Source: JANQJD01 sp965601685 | GTDB taxonomy: Bacteria; Pseudomonadota; Alphaproteobacteria; Rhodospirillales; Rhodospirillaceae | Reading direction: 5' to 3' | DNA: 64,000 bases | Assembly: GCA_965601685.1 (NCBI GenBank) | Contig: CBFCWI010000001.1 | Location: forward strand, 124,001-188,000 | In this document: in pieces, positions 35,020 through 43,585 of the stretch | Position numbering within the stretch: the first letter of the stretch is position 1 | How the letters are laid out: each line of letters starts with the position of its first letter | The notes under the pieces: model-generated | Seen by the model: only the letters and a program-made list of their open reading frames with translations | Database searches by the model: none | What the model was told of the DNA's origin: nothing | Translations under genes and position numbers: made by a program

Positions 35020-36231
35020 ATGCGCGTACTGTTGCTGACTAACGAATATCCTCCACATATTTACGGTGGTGCTGGTGTCCATGTTGAATACCTTTCGCGA
35101 GAATTAGCTAAGCTAACCGCCGTTGAAGTTCGCAGCTTCCATGATCAGGCCTTCAGGGCTGGGCAGCTTGTGGTCCAAGGGTATAAGGTAGACAGTGCTT
35201 TGTTCAGCGGTTGCCCAAAAGAACTGCTGTCTCCTTTGCGTGCTTTTGAGACTTGTCTACGCTTTAATGGCCAGGGCATAGCAGCTGATGTAGTACACTG
35301 TCATACTTGGTACGCTCACTTTGGTGGTATTCTAGCCAGGGTTTTGTACGGAATCCCACTAGTGGTGACTGTCCACTCGCTCGAACCTCTGCGGCCGTGG
35401 AAGCAAGAACAGATAGGCCGCGGTTACGACCTGTCGCGTTGGGTAGAAAAGACAGCCCTTGAAATGGCAGATGCCGTTGTTGCTGTTTCTAAGAGTACAC
35501 GGCAAGATATCTTGCGCCTCTTTGACATAGATGCGAAAAAGGTGCAGGTCATCCCAAATGGTGTTGACACAGACGAATACAAACACAGTGCTGACAGGGC
35601 AGTCCTAGAAAAATATGGTATAGATCCGTCTAAGCCATACGTCTTGTTTGTTGGCCGTATGACTCGCCAGAAGGGGCTGTATTATTTGTTGCAGGCTCTG
35701 CCAAAGCTGGAGCCATCCGTCCAGGTTGTGCTGTGTGCTGGGGAATCTGACACCCCTGCGCTCCAGAAGGAACTGGAGGCTATGGTGAAGACTCTGAGAA
35801 CACAGCGACAAGGTGTCGTTTGGATCCCAGAGATGGTGAGTCGGAGAACGACAATTGCCCTGTATTCACAGGCAGCTGTGTTTTGCTGCCCATCGATCTA
35901 CGAGCCGTTTGGCATCATTAACCTTGAGGCTATGGCCTGTGGCACACCAGTAGTCGGCAGTAAAGTTGGTGGAATCGCAGAGGTGGTAGTTGACGGTATG
36001 ACTGGAGTATTGGTAGACCCCAAGCTATCCTCAACTGCGCCATATGACCCTGTTGACCCAGAGAGCTTCGCAATTCTCCTTGCAGAGAGTCTGAATAGGG
36101 TAGTGCTCGATAAAGAGTTGCGTACTGCCATGGCAATAGCAGGAAGACAAAGAGTTGAAGCCAATTATTCGTGGCACAGTGTTGCTAAACAGACATTAGC
36201 TCTATACAAGAATCTATCAGCACAAAATTGA
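35020..36231 (+). CDS. GT4 glycosyltransferase, glycogen synthase-like (actinobacterial GlgA/GlgM type)
   Basis: A 403-residue GT-B enzyme of family GT4. N-terminal NEYPPHIYGGAGVHVEYLSR and HCHTWYAHFGG, and the C-terminal nucleotide-sugar site with the E-x7-E motif (E295, E303, in YEPFGIINLEAMACGTPVVG), match glycogen synthases or maltose-1-phosphate synthases of actinobacterial type rather than GT5 GlgA. The donor is likely ADP- or UDP-glucose (inference). AGGGGG is 9 nt before the ATG. glgB, glgC, glgP and glgX are absent here; pgm lies 7.4 kb on. It may have been acquired by transfer. Confidence 0.85.
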   Translation: MRVLLLTNEYPPHIYGGAGVHVEYLSRELAKLTAVEVRSFHDQAFRAGQLVVQGYKVDSALFSGCPKELLSPLRAFETCLRFNGQGIAADVVHCHTWYAHFGGILARVLYGIPLVVTVHSLEPLRPWKQEQIGRGYDLSRWVEKTALEMADAVVAVSKSTRQDILRLFDIDAKKVQVIPNGVDTDEYKHSADRAVLEKYGIDPSKPYVLFVGRMTRQKGLYYLLQALPKLEPSVQVVLCAGESDTPALQKELEAMVKTLRTQRQGVVWIPEMVSRRTTIALYSQAAVFCCPSIYEPFGIINLEAMACGTPVVGSKVGGIAEVVVDGMTGVLVDPKLSSTAPYDPVDPESFAILLAESLNRVVLDKELRTAMAIAGRQRVEANYSWHSVAKQTLALYKNLSAQN

Positions 36232-36243
36232 TGCTGGAGTGTA

Positions 36244-36268
36244 TATGCAATTGATTTGCACTTGCATA
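36244..36268. promoter_or_regulatory. Fur/Mur-like palindrome upstream of bfd-bfr
   Basis: TATGCAA (36244-36250) and TTGCATA (36262-36268) form a perfect 7-bp inverted repeat. It contains TGCAATTGATTTGCA, close to the TGCAA-n5-TTGCA type of box reported for alphaproteobacterial Fur/Mur (from memory). It is 50 nt before the bacterioferritin-associated ferredoxin gene, where iron control is expected. Confidence 0.5.
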
Positions 36269-36318
36269 ATCTGTACGGCGCAAGTATATTACGTCCCTCT
36301 GTATGGGGAGAGTATGCA

Positions 36319-36498
36319 ATGTACGTCTGCATATGCCATGGGCTTAATGATCACCAGATCAGACAGGCCGTTTGTTGGGGCGCTAGCCGTGCTGCGGAAG
36401 TTTACAAGCATTTTGGTGTGCGCCCGCAGTGTGGTAGGTGTGTTTCCTATGTATGTGAGATGTTAGCGTACCACAAGAAAAGACCGGCTAACCGGTGA
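36319..36498 (+). CDS. bfd: Bacterioferritin-associated ferredoxin
   Basis: A 59-residue [2Fe-2S] protein that reduces ferric iron in bacterioferritin to release it. The four Cys ligands are visible in YVCICHG and PQCGRC. ATG at 36319 has GGGGAG 8 nt upstream and starts MYVCICHGLND as the family does; the longer frame from 36256 is not conserved. It is 23 nt before bfr, a storage-and-release pair. Confidence 0.93.
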   Translation: MYVCICHGLNDHQIRQAVCWGASRAAEVYKHFGVRPQCGRCVSYVCEMLAYHKKRPANR

Positions 36499-36521
36499 CG
36501 GTTCGAACGGAGGACATGAAC

Positions 36522-36986
36522 ATGCAAGGCAGCCAGGCGATTGTCACCCACCTAAATAGAATCCTGCGTAATGAACTGACTGCTATTAATCAATATTTCC
36601 TACATGCAAAAATGTTAAAAAACTGGGGGTTAAACAAGCTTAGCGAGCATGAACAAAAAGAATCCATAGAGGAAATGCACCATGCGAGCGAGGTCATTGA
36701 GCGTATCCTTTTTCTTGAAGGTTTACCCAATCTGCAGGACCTAGGTAAGCTTCTGATAGGGGAAACAGCCCATGAGGTTCTTGCCAACGACCTGACCCTA
36801 GAGCGAGCCGCCCGCGAGGATTTAATTGTCACTGTAGCTGAGTGTGAACGAACTCCGGATTATGTCAGCCGTCTCCTGCTACAGAATATTCTCAATGAAA
36901 CAGAAGAGCACATCGATTATCTGGAAACGCAGATTCGACTAGCGGAAGACGTAGGTTTACAGAATTATCTACAGAGCCAGATCTAA
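36522..36986 (+). CDS. bfr: Bacterioferritin
   Basis: A 24-mer iron-storage shell protein with ferroxidase centres and heme b. The 154 residues carry the ligands at the same positions as in E. coli Bfr: E18, E51, H54, E94, E127, H130, plus heme ligand M52. The segment ERILFLEGLPNLQDLGKL is typical. ATG at 36522 has GGAGG 8 nt upstream; earlier in-frame starts at 36495 and 36516 are less likely. Iron release would use Bfd and uptake would use FeoABC (59.4-62.3 kb). Confidence 0.97.
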   Translation: MQGSQAIVTHLNRILRNELTAINQYFLHAKMLKNWGLNKLSEHEQKESIEEMHHASEVIERILFLEGLPNLQDLGKLLIGETAHEVLANDLTLERAAREDLIVTVAECERTPDYVSRLLLQNILNETEEHIDYLETQIRLAEDVGLQNYLQSQI

Positions 36987-37216
36987 CCGATCTGAGGTTA
37001 CCTTCCAGCGGGGCTCTTAGCGGGGAGTTTATTAGGATTGGGAGAGTGCTTCTGTGCTCTTCTCTGGGAACAGGGTGTCGTGTCTCACCAGCAGCACTCT
37101 TCTCTTTCTTAGTACAAAACGTTTTATCTGCTCCCGTGTTCCCGGCACGGGATTCTGTAACAGCCAGGCGATCGCGTTGCCTAGTGATGGATAGCCGGGA
37201 AATGGGCGAACAGTGG

Positions 37217-37891
37217 ATGGCAACGGTTATTACCGTAGCGCAACAAAAAGGTGGTGCTGGCAAGACGACCTTAGCTGCACAATTAGCTGTCGCTTGGGCA
37301 AAGGGTAGAAACGTTGCCCTCGTCGACATCGACCCTCAGAAGAGCCTCTCAGCTTGGTATAAGGTGCGTCAGAGTACGTTAGGATCGGAGGCTGGTGGGT
37401 TGTTTCTATCTGATATCTCCGGTTGGAGACTGGGCACTGAACTAGACCGCATCAGACAGCGTTTCGACTTCATTATTATTGATAGTCCTCCTCATGCAGA
37501 GAGTGATGCCCGCGTTGCCATCCGGTCCGGTGATCTCGTCGTCGTCCCTATTCAACCCAGCCCTGTAGATCTGTGGGCAACCAGAGCAACGTTGGATCTC
37601 GCTCGTCAGGAAAAATGCAAGATGCTGTTAGTAGTCAACCGCCTACCGCCACGTGGCCGACTACCCGGCGTGATAGTCAGCGCCATTCGTGAAATGGGCT
37701 TATCTGTTGCGGAAACTGTGCTCAGTAACCGTATTGCTTTTGCCGCCAGCATGCTGGAAGGGCGTGGAGCAGTAGAAACTGCACGCAAAAGTGCTGCGGC
37801 ACATGAAATACTCTCTTTAGCAAATGAAGTGGCCATCGTAGTGGCCAGAAATTCCAGCTCCTTTGCGAGTCCTCCTATACGCATACAATAG
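37217..37891 (+). CDS. ParA-family ATPase (orphan)
   Basis: A 224-residue deviant Walker A ATPase: ITVAQQKGGAGKTTLAAQLA at the N-terminus, DIDPQKSLSAWY and FIIIDSPPHAES. It lacks an N-terminal DNA-binding domain, so it is the short ParA type seen in plasmid and chromosomal orphan loci. No parB or centromere repeats are near. The start is uncertain; ATGs at 37187 and 37202 are in frame. It differs clearly from MipZ at 26-27 kb. The cargo is unknown. Confidence 0.82.
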   Translation: MATVITVAQQKGGAGKTTLAAQLAVAWAKGRNVALVDIDPQKSLSAWYKVRQSTLGSEAGGLFLSDISGWRLGTELDRIRQRFDFIIIDSPPHAESDARVAIRSGDLVVVPIQPSPVDLWATRATLDLARQEKCKMLLVVNRLPPRGRLPGVIVSAIREMGLSVAETVLSNRIAFAASMLEGRGAVETARKSAAAHEILSLANEVAIVVARNSSSFASPPIRIQ

Positions 37892-37923
37892 AATCTGATC
37901 GCTCCAAAGATTGGGACTTCCTA

Positions 37924-37948
37924 AGTGACACCGTCTCAGTGACACCGT
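37924..37948. repeat. Near-tandem 11-bp duplication
   Basis: AGTGACACCGT occurs at 37924-37934 and 37938-37948, a 14-nt period, in the parA to inositol-phosphatase spacer. A 7-bp pair (AGCGGGG at 37007-37013 and 37019-37025) lies before parA. Confidence 0.7.
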
Positions 37949-38092
37949 GTAGTCTCTGTTCCCATGACTCGGAGTATTGGTGTGACCGCGATCAATATGC
38001 CTGTCTGACAACGTATCGCCCGCATGGGCTTTCCTTGGCCGGCAATCTTGTTTTAATCTATCCGTACCTGCGTTGCCAGAAGGTTTCCCGCC

Positions 38093-38920
38093 ATGCTACC
38101 TGATCTCGCCGCTGTTGTCCAGATAGTCCGAGAAGTTGCGATAGAGGAAATTCTGCCTCGTTTTGGGACTCTAGCGGCTCACCAGATTTGTAGCAAAAAC
38201 CATCCTGGCGACCTTGTGACCGATGCAGATATCTACGCTGAGCAAGCCTTGAGCCGGAAATTAATGGCCTTGCTGCCCGGTTCAGTTGTAGTCGGTGAGG
38301 AGGCTTGCTATCAGAATCAATCTATCCTTGACAGATTGTCACAGGATGTGCCTGTTTGGGTTCTGGATCCGGTTGATGGAACAGGGAATTTTATTCGTGG
38401 TTGCAAGAGATTTGGTGTGACTGTTGCTCTAGTACGTAGGGGACAAATCATTTTTGGTTGCATTCATGATCCTGTTCGCAACATCACTGCAGCTGGTGAA
38501 GAGGGTGGAGGAACGTGGTCTGATGGTCTGCGGCTCCAGGTACCAGCATCACCTTCTTTGCCGGCCATGTGCGGCAGCGTGGGCACCAGTCTAGTCCGTA
38601 TGCTAGAAGGTAGGGTGGCTAGGCTAGTGCATTACTCTAGTGCCGCGCAGGATTACCTAGCCTTGTTGTGGGGCGAGATTCATTTCGCTCTCTACAGGCG
38701 TCTTTTGCTGCCATGGGACCATGCGGCTGGCGTACTCCTACACCGGGAAGCCGGAGGATACGGCGCCATGGTCAAGGGCTGTGCCTACCGGCCGGTCATG
38801 GAGGATGAGGGTATGCTGCTGTTAGCCCCGGACCAGACCAGTTGGCAAGCGTTGTTAGCCCTGGTAAACGAAACAGCTAAACAGACGAACGGTATTCTTC
38901 CCTCAAGCCACACTCACTAA
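38093..38920 (+). CDS. Inositol monophosphatase family protein
   Basis: A 275-residue Mg2+-dependent phosphatase of the FIG superfamily. Metal-site motifs: GDLVTDADIYAE, VVGEEA, WVLDPVDGTGNFIRG and LPWDHAAGVLLHREAGG. The substrate could be inositol phosphate, PAP (CysQ), fructose bisphosphate or histidinol phosphate (HisN); the sequence does not decide. A HisN role would fit the other his genes in the window but is inference. AAGG is 9 nt before the ATG. It is convergent with creA. Confidence 0.87.
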   Translation: MLPDLAAVVQIVREVAIEEILPRFGTLAAHQICSKNHPGDLVTDADIYAEQALSRKLMALLPGSVVVGEEACYQNQSILDRLSQDVPVWVLDPVDGTGNFIRGCKRFGVTVALVRRGQIIFGCIHDPVRNITAAGEEGGGTWSDGLRLQVPASPSLPAMCGSVGTSLVRMLEGRVARLVHYSSAAQDYLALLWGEIHFALYRRLLLPWDHAAGVLLHREAGGYGAMVKGCAYRPVMEDEGMLLLAPDQTSWQALLALVNETAKQTNGILPSSHTH

Positions 38921-38980
38921 GGCTTTCTTCCATCGCAGCAGCTGGCGGGTGGACTGCGAGCAACAGATCCTGCGGAGCCA

Positions 38981-39493
38981 TTACTGTGGCCATGGCCTGA
39001 TCGGTACCCCCGATAAGGAGTGATTCGGAGTCTGAGTACCGTCGCTCCGATCATCAGACCATGCTATGTACAGAACAGTACGGCGTCTAGAATCGAACAG
39101 ACGAGTCACACGCATACTCTTTAGCAATGGAGATGTCTGAGTCTTGAACACCTCAGTGCCATCTCTCGTATTCTCTCGTTCTAATTGCCGCTGCAACGCT
39201 GGAGAGAACATCATGGCGCCACGCTGGTGACAAGTGATGGACCCGTGCGACGGATTCGCAGCCAGACCAACAGCCCCCGAAAGGCCACCGCTCAACGGCC
39301 GGCTGACCCAGCAGGTCACTGTGGGAATATCTGGATCGTCGAAGGCCTCGACTATAATTCGAGGGTTTGGCCCTAGCATTTTCCAAGCAGTATCAACATG
39401 ACCGATCTCTTCTGCCATGCAGCCGACACAGAGACTCGTTGCCAGCAGGACACTGATCATCAAAGTCCTACCGAGGGGACTGTGTCGTCTCAT
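38981..39493 (-). CDS. creA: CreA family protein
   Basis: A 170-residue exported protein of the CreA family, whose function is unknown. The N-terminus has a basic start and hydrophobic stretch (TLMISVLLATSLCVGC) and then EIGHVDTAWKMLGPNPRIIV, matching CreA. Later blocks VTCWVSRPLSGGLSGAVGLA and EVFKTQTSPLLKSMRVTRLFD are also typical. SPase I cleavage after CMA is likely; the Cys in VGC also resembles a poor lipobox. ATG at 39493 has GGAG 10 nt upstream. The C-terminus after LYIAWSD is shorter and altered compared with relatives. Confidence 0.88.
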   Translation of the reverse strand: MRRHSPLGRTLMISVLLATSLCVGCMAEEIGHVDTAWKMLGPNPRIIVEAFDDPDIPTVTCWVSRPLSGGLSGAVGLAANPSHGSITCHQRGAMMFSPALQRQLERENTRDGTEVFKTQTSPLLKSMRVTRLFDSRRRTVLYIAWSDDRSDGTQTPNHSLSGVPIRPWPQ

Positions 39494-39982
39494 GTTTCTT
39501 TCACTCCGCTCGATCATCATCGTTTTGATCCCGCTACACTAACTAGAGTGGGTCCGCGCATGTTGCATTACTGCAGAGCAGACTCTCAGTAAACCAGCCT
39601 TAGAGGAAGGTTATCACGATCTCTTGAGGCAGCGCACGGGTCGCCGATTGACATGGAAGATTGGGTGGCCTCCCCCTTCTTCGTATAATGCTGCAGTGCT
39701 CCTAATACCTTGTGCCAATCTGGCTGCCTGCAGGGGGGACAGCAGCATCTTGCCAGATGTGGCCGACAGCAGATGAGCAATGATGGGCAATGAGCAGTCA
39801 GTGCTGGGTCCAGGATTCCACTGCTGTGTTGGTAAGTAAGTTGTTGGTAAGTTATTGAGCATAGCGGACCGCCAGGGTGACGGTCAGAGGTTCCCTCCCT
39901 CGAGAAGGTCACACTGCCAGAAGAGTGAAGAGAAGAGGATCGGAGCTTGCTTTCTAGCCGCTCTGCTAAGAGGCATTTCTCA
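39494..39982. other. Spacer between divergent creA and rluC
   Basis: About 490 bp without a credible gene; the ORF at 39586-39990 (minus) is not protein-like and overlaps rluC. It contains two short near-tandem duplications (GCAATGA at 39777-39783 and 39787-39793; TGTTGGTAAGT below). Confidence 0.5.
39827..39852. repeat. Near-tandem 11-bp duplication
   Basis: TGTTGGTAAGT occurs at 39827-39837 and 39842-39852, a 15-nt period, upstream of rluC. Confidence 0.7.
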
Positions 39983-40987
39983 ATGTGCAACGTACGATTT
40001 GTTACAGTAACGGAGGAAGATTCTGATTTGCGACTCGACCGCTGGTTCCGTAGATGGCATCCGATACAGAGTCACAGTAGGCTGGAGAAGTTACTACGGA
40101 CCGGTCAGGTGCGTGTAGATGGACGACGCGCCAGAGCCGGGCAGCGGCTGCAGGCAGGACAGAGAGTACGGATTCCCCCCATCGAGGAGCCGTCACTGCC
40201 TAATGGCGAGGACGCAATTGCCTCCCGTTCCGCCACCGTGCAACAGCAAGAGGCAGCTGCCCTCCTACGGGCCCGTGTCCTATACAGGGATTCTCTAGTC
40301 TTGGCCATTGACAAGCCGGCGGGTCTAGCCGTGCAGGGCGGCCCTGGCATGACACGCCATCTGGACGCTATGCTTGCAGGCCTCTGTTTCGAGGCCACGG
40401 AACGACCACGCTTGGTTCACCGCCTCGACAAGGATACGAGCGGCGTCCTGCTGCTGGCCCGGACAGCCGCAGCGGCTGCTATGTTAGCGGAGATGTTTCG
40501 GTCACATACAGTCCACAAAGTCTATTGGGCAGTAGTAGCAGGTGTCCCACAGCCGTTGTCTGGCTGCTTGTCGGCACCCCTAGCGAAAGTATACTACCGC
40601 AATGGTGAACGGGTGGCCGTAGACGAGCACAACGGGAAGCTGGCTGTAACAAGCTATAGAGTCGTCAGAACGGTAGCCTGGCGTGCTGCCTGGCTGGAAT
40701 TGGACCCCCGCACTGGCCGTACCCATCAGCTCCGCGCCCATTGTGCCCTACTGGGCACACCCATTCTTGGCGATGGTAAGTATGGGAGAATGGCAGCTTT
40801 CTCGCTAGGAGATGCGGTTACACGTCACCTTCATTTGCACGCCCGTGCGCTGATGATGCCAAATCCAGCTGGCGGTTTCTTGCATGTCAACGCACCATTG
40901 CCACCACATATGGTAGAGACTTTTGCCTTACTTGGATTCCGAGAAGCGTCGAGAAAAACAGCGCTTTCACTTCGGATGAGGACCTAG
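39983..40987 (+). CDS. rluC: 23S rRNA pseudouridine synthase, RluC/RluD family
   Basis: Converts uridines of 23S rRNA to pseudouridine. The 334 residues have an N-terminal S4-like RNA-binding domain (about 8-75, LRLDRWFRRWHP, LRTGQVRVDGRR) and the catalytic domain with the Asp of VHRLDKDTSGVLLL and the later RTGRTHQLRAH. AAGAGG lies 9 nt before the ATG at 39983; a TTG at 39947 is also in frame. RluC is favoured over RluD by the overall pattern but not proven. Confidence 0.88.
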   Translation: MCNVRFVTVTEEDSDLRLDRWFRRWHPIQSHSRLEKLLRTGQVRVDGRRARAGQRLQAGQRVRIPPIEEPSLPNGEDAIASRSATVQQQEAAALLRARVLYRDSLVLAIDKPAGLAVQGGPGMTRHLDAMLAGLCFEATERPRLVHRLDKDTSGVLLLARTAAAAAMLAEMFRSHTVHKVYWAVVAGVPQPLSGCLSAPLAKVYYRNGERVAVDEHNGKLAVTSYRVVRTVAWRAAWLELDPRTGRTHQLRAHCALLGTPILGDGKYGRMAAFSLGDAVTRHLHLHARALMMPNPAGGFLHVNAPLPPHMVETFALLGFREASRKTALSLRMRT

Positions 40988-41042
40988 CCAGAAGGTGTCG
41001 GCAGCGGTGTTCTGGAGCCACACCTCTAAGGAGAATGCAACC

Positions 41043-42269
41043 ATGTCAACTAGCTGCAGTACCTCCCTGTCTGTTGAGCAGGCCATTCAGGCTGTGCGTG
41101 CTCAAGCCCACTGTCGTCTCGCTACAGAACCAGTACCATTAACTGTGGCTCTGGGACGAGTCCTAGCCGAGGATCTTATAGCTCCTCTGTCGCTCCCGCC
41201 TTACGATAACGCCGCCGTAGATGGTTATGGGATACGCAGTACAGACCAGGCTGGATTGCCACGACGCGTGGTCAGTCGGGCCGCAGCCGGCGTCGTTGCT
41301 GAATGTCCCATTGGCCCTGGCGAGGCTGTACGTCTCTTCACCGGTAGCCTGCTGCCGCATGGGGTCGATGCCGTCGTCATGCAGGAGGAATGCCAGGCGA
41401 AAGGAGACCTGGTGCTCATCCCTGCAGGTGTGGCCTCGGGGACCAATTGTCGGCGGGCTGGTGAAGATGTGCGTCGCGGTCACTTAGCCCTAACCGCAGG
41501 TATGCGTCTGCGGCCGCAGGACTTAGGATTCATAGCTGCTATGGGTCTGAGCACATTGCCTGTTCGTGCTCCGCTGCGGGTCGCACTGTTTTCAACTGGT
41601 GATGAACTGCGCGAGCCAGGGAATCCTCTCCCGCCTGGTTGTATCTATGATGCTAATCGTCGTGCCATAGCCGCCTGTCTCACGGCACTCGGTTGTGCTG
41701 TCACGGATCTTGGTATGATCCCTGATCAGGTGACGGCTGTGACTGCGGCTTTGCGAGAGGCTATCCTCGATCATGATCTACTGGTGACCTCAGGGGGCAT
41801 GTCAGTAGGAGAAGAAGATCATGTTAGGACCGCTGTCTCTGATATTGGGACACTCCATCTTTGGAGTGTGAAAATTAAACCTGGAAAACCTATTGCGATT
41901 GGCACCGTGGCTGATGTACCCTTCTTAGGATTACCAGGTAACCCGGTCGCGGCTATGGTGGCCTTTCTGATCATCGGCCGGCCGCTGGTGCTAACCTTAG
42001 CCGGTCGTTCCTTCTTTCCCCCACCGGTTTATCCCATGCCAGCCGGCTTTGTACTGACTCGCTCACCTGGTCGGCGCGAGTTTCTGCGCGTTTGCCTTGA
42101 CACCGGCTCTGACGGTGTCCAGCAGGTTATCCTTTGCCAGATGCAGGGAGCCGCCGTGTTGTCGTCTATGAGTCGTGCTGACGGCTTCGTTGATTTAGCG
42201 GAGACGGTAGAGAAAGTGCAACCAGGCGAGATGCTTCGCTTCCTTTCCCTCTCTGATCTCCTGTGGTAG
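41043..42269 (+). CDS. moeA: Molybdopterin molybdotransferase MoeA (copy 2, Glp-like)
   Basis: A second MoeA of 408 residues with SVEQAIQAV, PPYDNAAVDGYGI, GEAVRLFTGSLLPHGVD, FSTGDELREPG, VTSGGMSVGEEDHV and GLPGNPVAAM. It is clearly diverged from the lexA-linked copy. AAGGAG lies 9 nt before the ATG at 41043. Paralogues of this kind may serve molybdate versus tungstate, or particular enzymes; which applies here is unknown. No other Moco gene is adjacent. Confidence 0.92.
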   Translation: MSTSCSTSLSVEQAIQAVRAQAHCRLATEPVPLTVALGRVLAEDLIAPLSLPPYDNAAVDGYGIRSTDQAGLPRRVVSRAAAGVVAECPIGPGEAVRLFTGSLLPHGVDAVVMQEECQAKGDLVLIPAGVASGTNCRRAGEDVRRGHLALTAGMRLRPQDLGFIAAMGLSTLPVRAPLRVALFSTGDELREPGNPLPPGCIYDANRRAIAACLTALGCAVTDLGMIPDQVTAVTAALREAILDHDLLVTSGGMSVGEEDHVRTAVSDIGTLHLWSVKIKPGKPIAIGTVADVPFLGLPGNPVAAMVAFLIIGRPLVLTLAGRSFFPPPVYPMPAGFVLTRSPGRREFLRVCLDTGSDGVQQVILCQMQGAAVLSSMSRADGFVDLAETVEKVQPGEMLRFLSLSDLLW

Positions 42270-42659
42270 GCTTGGAAGGTCAGAAGCACCATGTTGTGTC
42301 CATCAACTTGGTTTATGGTGTCCGTCCATAGCACTCTCCAGGAGGTATGAGTGCTGTTATTGTCCTCTCTTTGTGATGCCGCGCCTCTTCCAGCACCCGC
42401 GCACGGCGCTGAAGCGTTCGCTTGATTGATTCTAAGGGGTTGAGCCCACTTATGAGGCCCCTTCAGGGGTTTAGAATGTTAAAATATAACTATTAATAGA
42501 ATATTAATTTTATATAGTATATATAACCATGTATTTTCGATACGACAAAAACATTTTATATATTCTAAATTATCTCTTAATAGTAATACGCGTCATGGCG
42601 AGGCGAGCTTGTAAGAGGGACACAATGTGAACGGCTATGACTGCTGAAGAGGTGTCCTG
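42270..42659. other. AT-rich spacer between moeA copy 2 and the DUF502 gene
   Basis: About 390 bp. A very A/T-rich run covers about 42475-42590. A small CCCC-TTCA-GGGG hairpin at 42458-42469 followed by TTTAGAATG may help end moeA transcription. No gene is seen. Confidence 0.45.
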
Positions 42660-43385
42660 GTGCGCTTGTCCATGCTCCTAAGAAAGACAGCCCTGCATTC
42701 ACGCATAGGGTTGGTTAGTCGGTTGCGAGCCTATTTTTTTGCTGGTGTCCTAGTGACAGCCCCAGCAGCTATCACATTTTATGTTGCTTGGCTCGTCATC
42801 GATTTTGTTGATAGACAGGTTACTCCGTGGCTCCCACCCCGCTACAATCCGGAGACCTACCTGCCATTTGGTTTGCCTGGACTTGGGCTCCTGATTCTTG
42901 TCTTCGGCCTCACGGCCATCGGCGCCTTGACAGCTGGTTTCCTCGGCAACATCCTGATTCGCACCGGGGAACGCATCCTCGCTCGCATGCCAGTGATTCG
43001 CAGTATCTACAGCGCTACCAAGCAGATTTTCGAAACTGTGCTACGCCAGCAATCAACCGCTTTTCGAGAGGTAGTACTTCTGGAGTATCCTCGACGTGGT
43101 CTCTGGACCATTGGTTTCATTACCGCGCCCGCTGCAGACGAGATTCACAGATTGCTCAGCAGTGAAATGGCCAACGTTTTCGTGCCAACCACACCGAACC
43201 CAACTTCTGGGTTTCTCCTGTTCGTACCACGCGCTGATCTCATCCAATTGTCAATGACAGTCGAAGAAGGCATAAAGATGGTTGTTTCCGGGGGAATCGT
43301 GACTCCCCCTGACCACCGCGCGACGCAAACTCTCTCTGGTGGCGATCCCTCTCACTCTCCCATGGCTTCTCGAATTCCCGGCTAA
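42660..43385 (+). CDS. DUF502 inner-membrane protein
   Basis: A 241-residue protein of the DUF502 family, function unknown. Two hydrophobic segments (about 25-50 and 72-96), then GERILARMPVIRSIYSATKQ and a soluble C-terminal domain with FVPTTPNPTSGFLLFVPR, which are family hallmarks. A GTG start has GAGG 7 nt before it. The last 30 residues are low-complexity and unconserved. recG, a frequent neighbour in relatives, is absent. Confidence 0.87.
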   Translation: MRLSMLLRKTALHSRIGLVSRLRAYFFAGVLVTAPAAITFYVAWLVIDFVDRQVTPWLPPRYNPETYLPFGLPGLGLLILVFGLTAIGALTAGFLGNILIRTGERILARMPVIRSIYSATKQIFETVLRQQSTAFREVVLLEYPRRGLWTIGFITAPAADEIHRLLSSEMANVFVPTTPNPTSGFLLFVPRADLIQLSMTVEEGIKMVVSGGIVTPPDHRATQTLSGGDPSHSPMASRIPG

Positions 43386-43585
43386 TTCCCATTGTATGGT
43401 CACAGAGAACTGACCCCATAAGATTCCTCGGATGAGGAGCAGCAAAATATCCCCTTCCCTAAGAAGCAGACTCCTCTTGGCAGACTGCCGATCCTTCATC
43501 ACAGCACTGTCGATAGAATGATAGAATGGTCCCTACTAGCCCAGCATCACTGCCAGCTCTCGTAACCAAACCCGTATTAGGCGTC

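Noticed and set aside
39586..39990. 134-codon ORF in the creA-rluC spacer
   Set aside because: Overlaps the rluC start, contains the slippage repeats, no similarity recognised.
42458..42469. CCCC-TTCA-GGGG as an intrinsic terminator for moeA
   Set aside because: Four-base-pair stem and only three T follow; mentioned in the spacer entry but not listed as a terminator.
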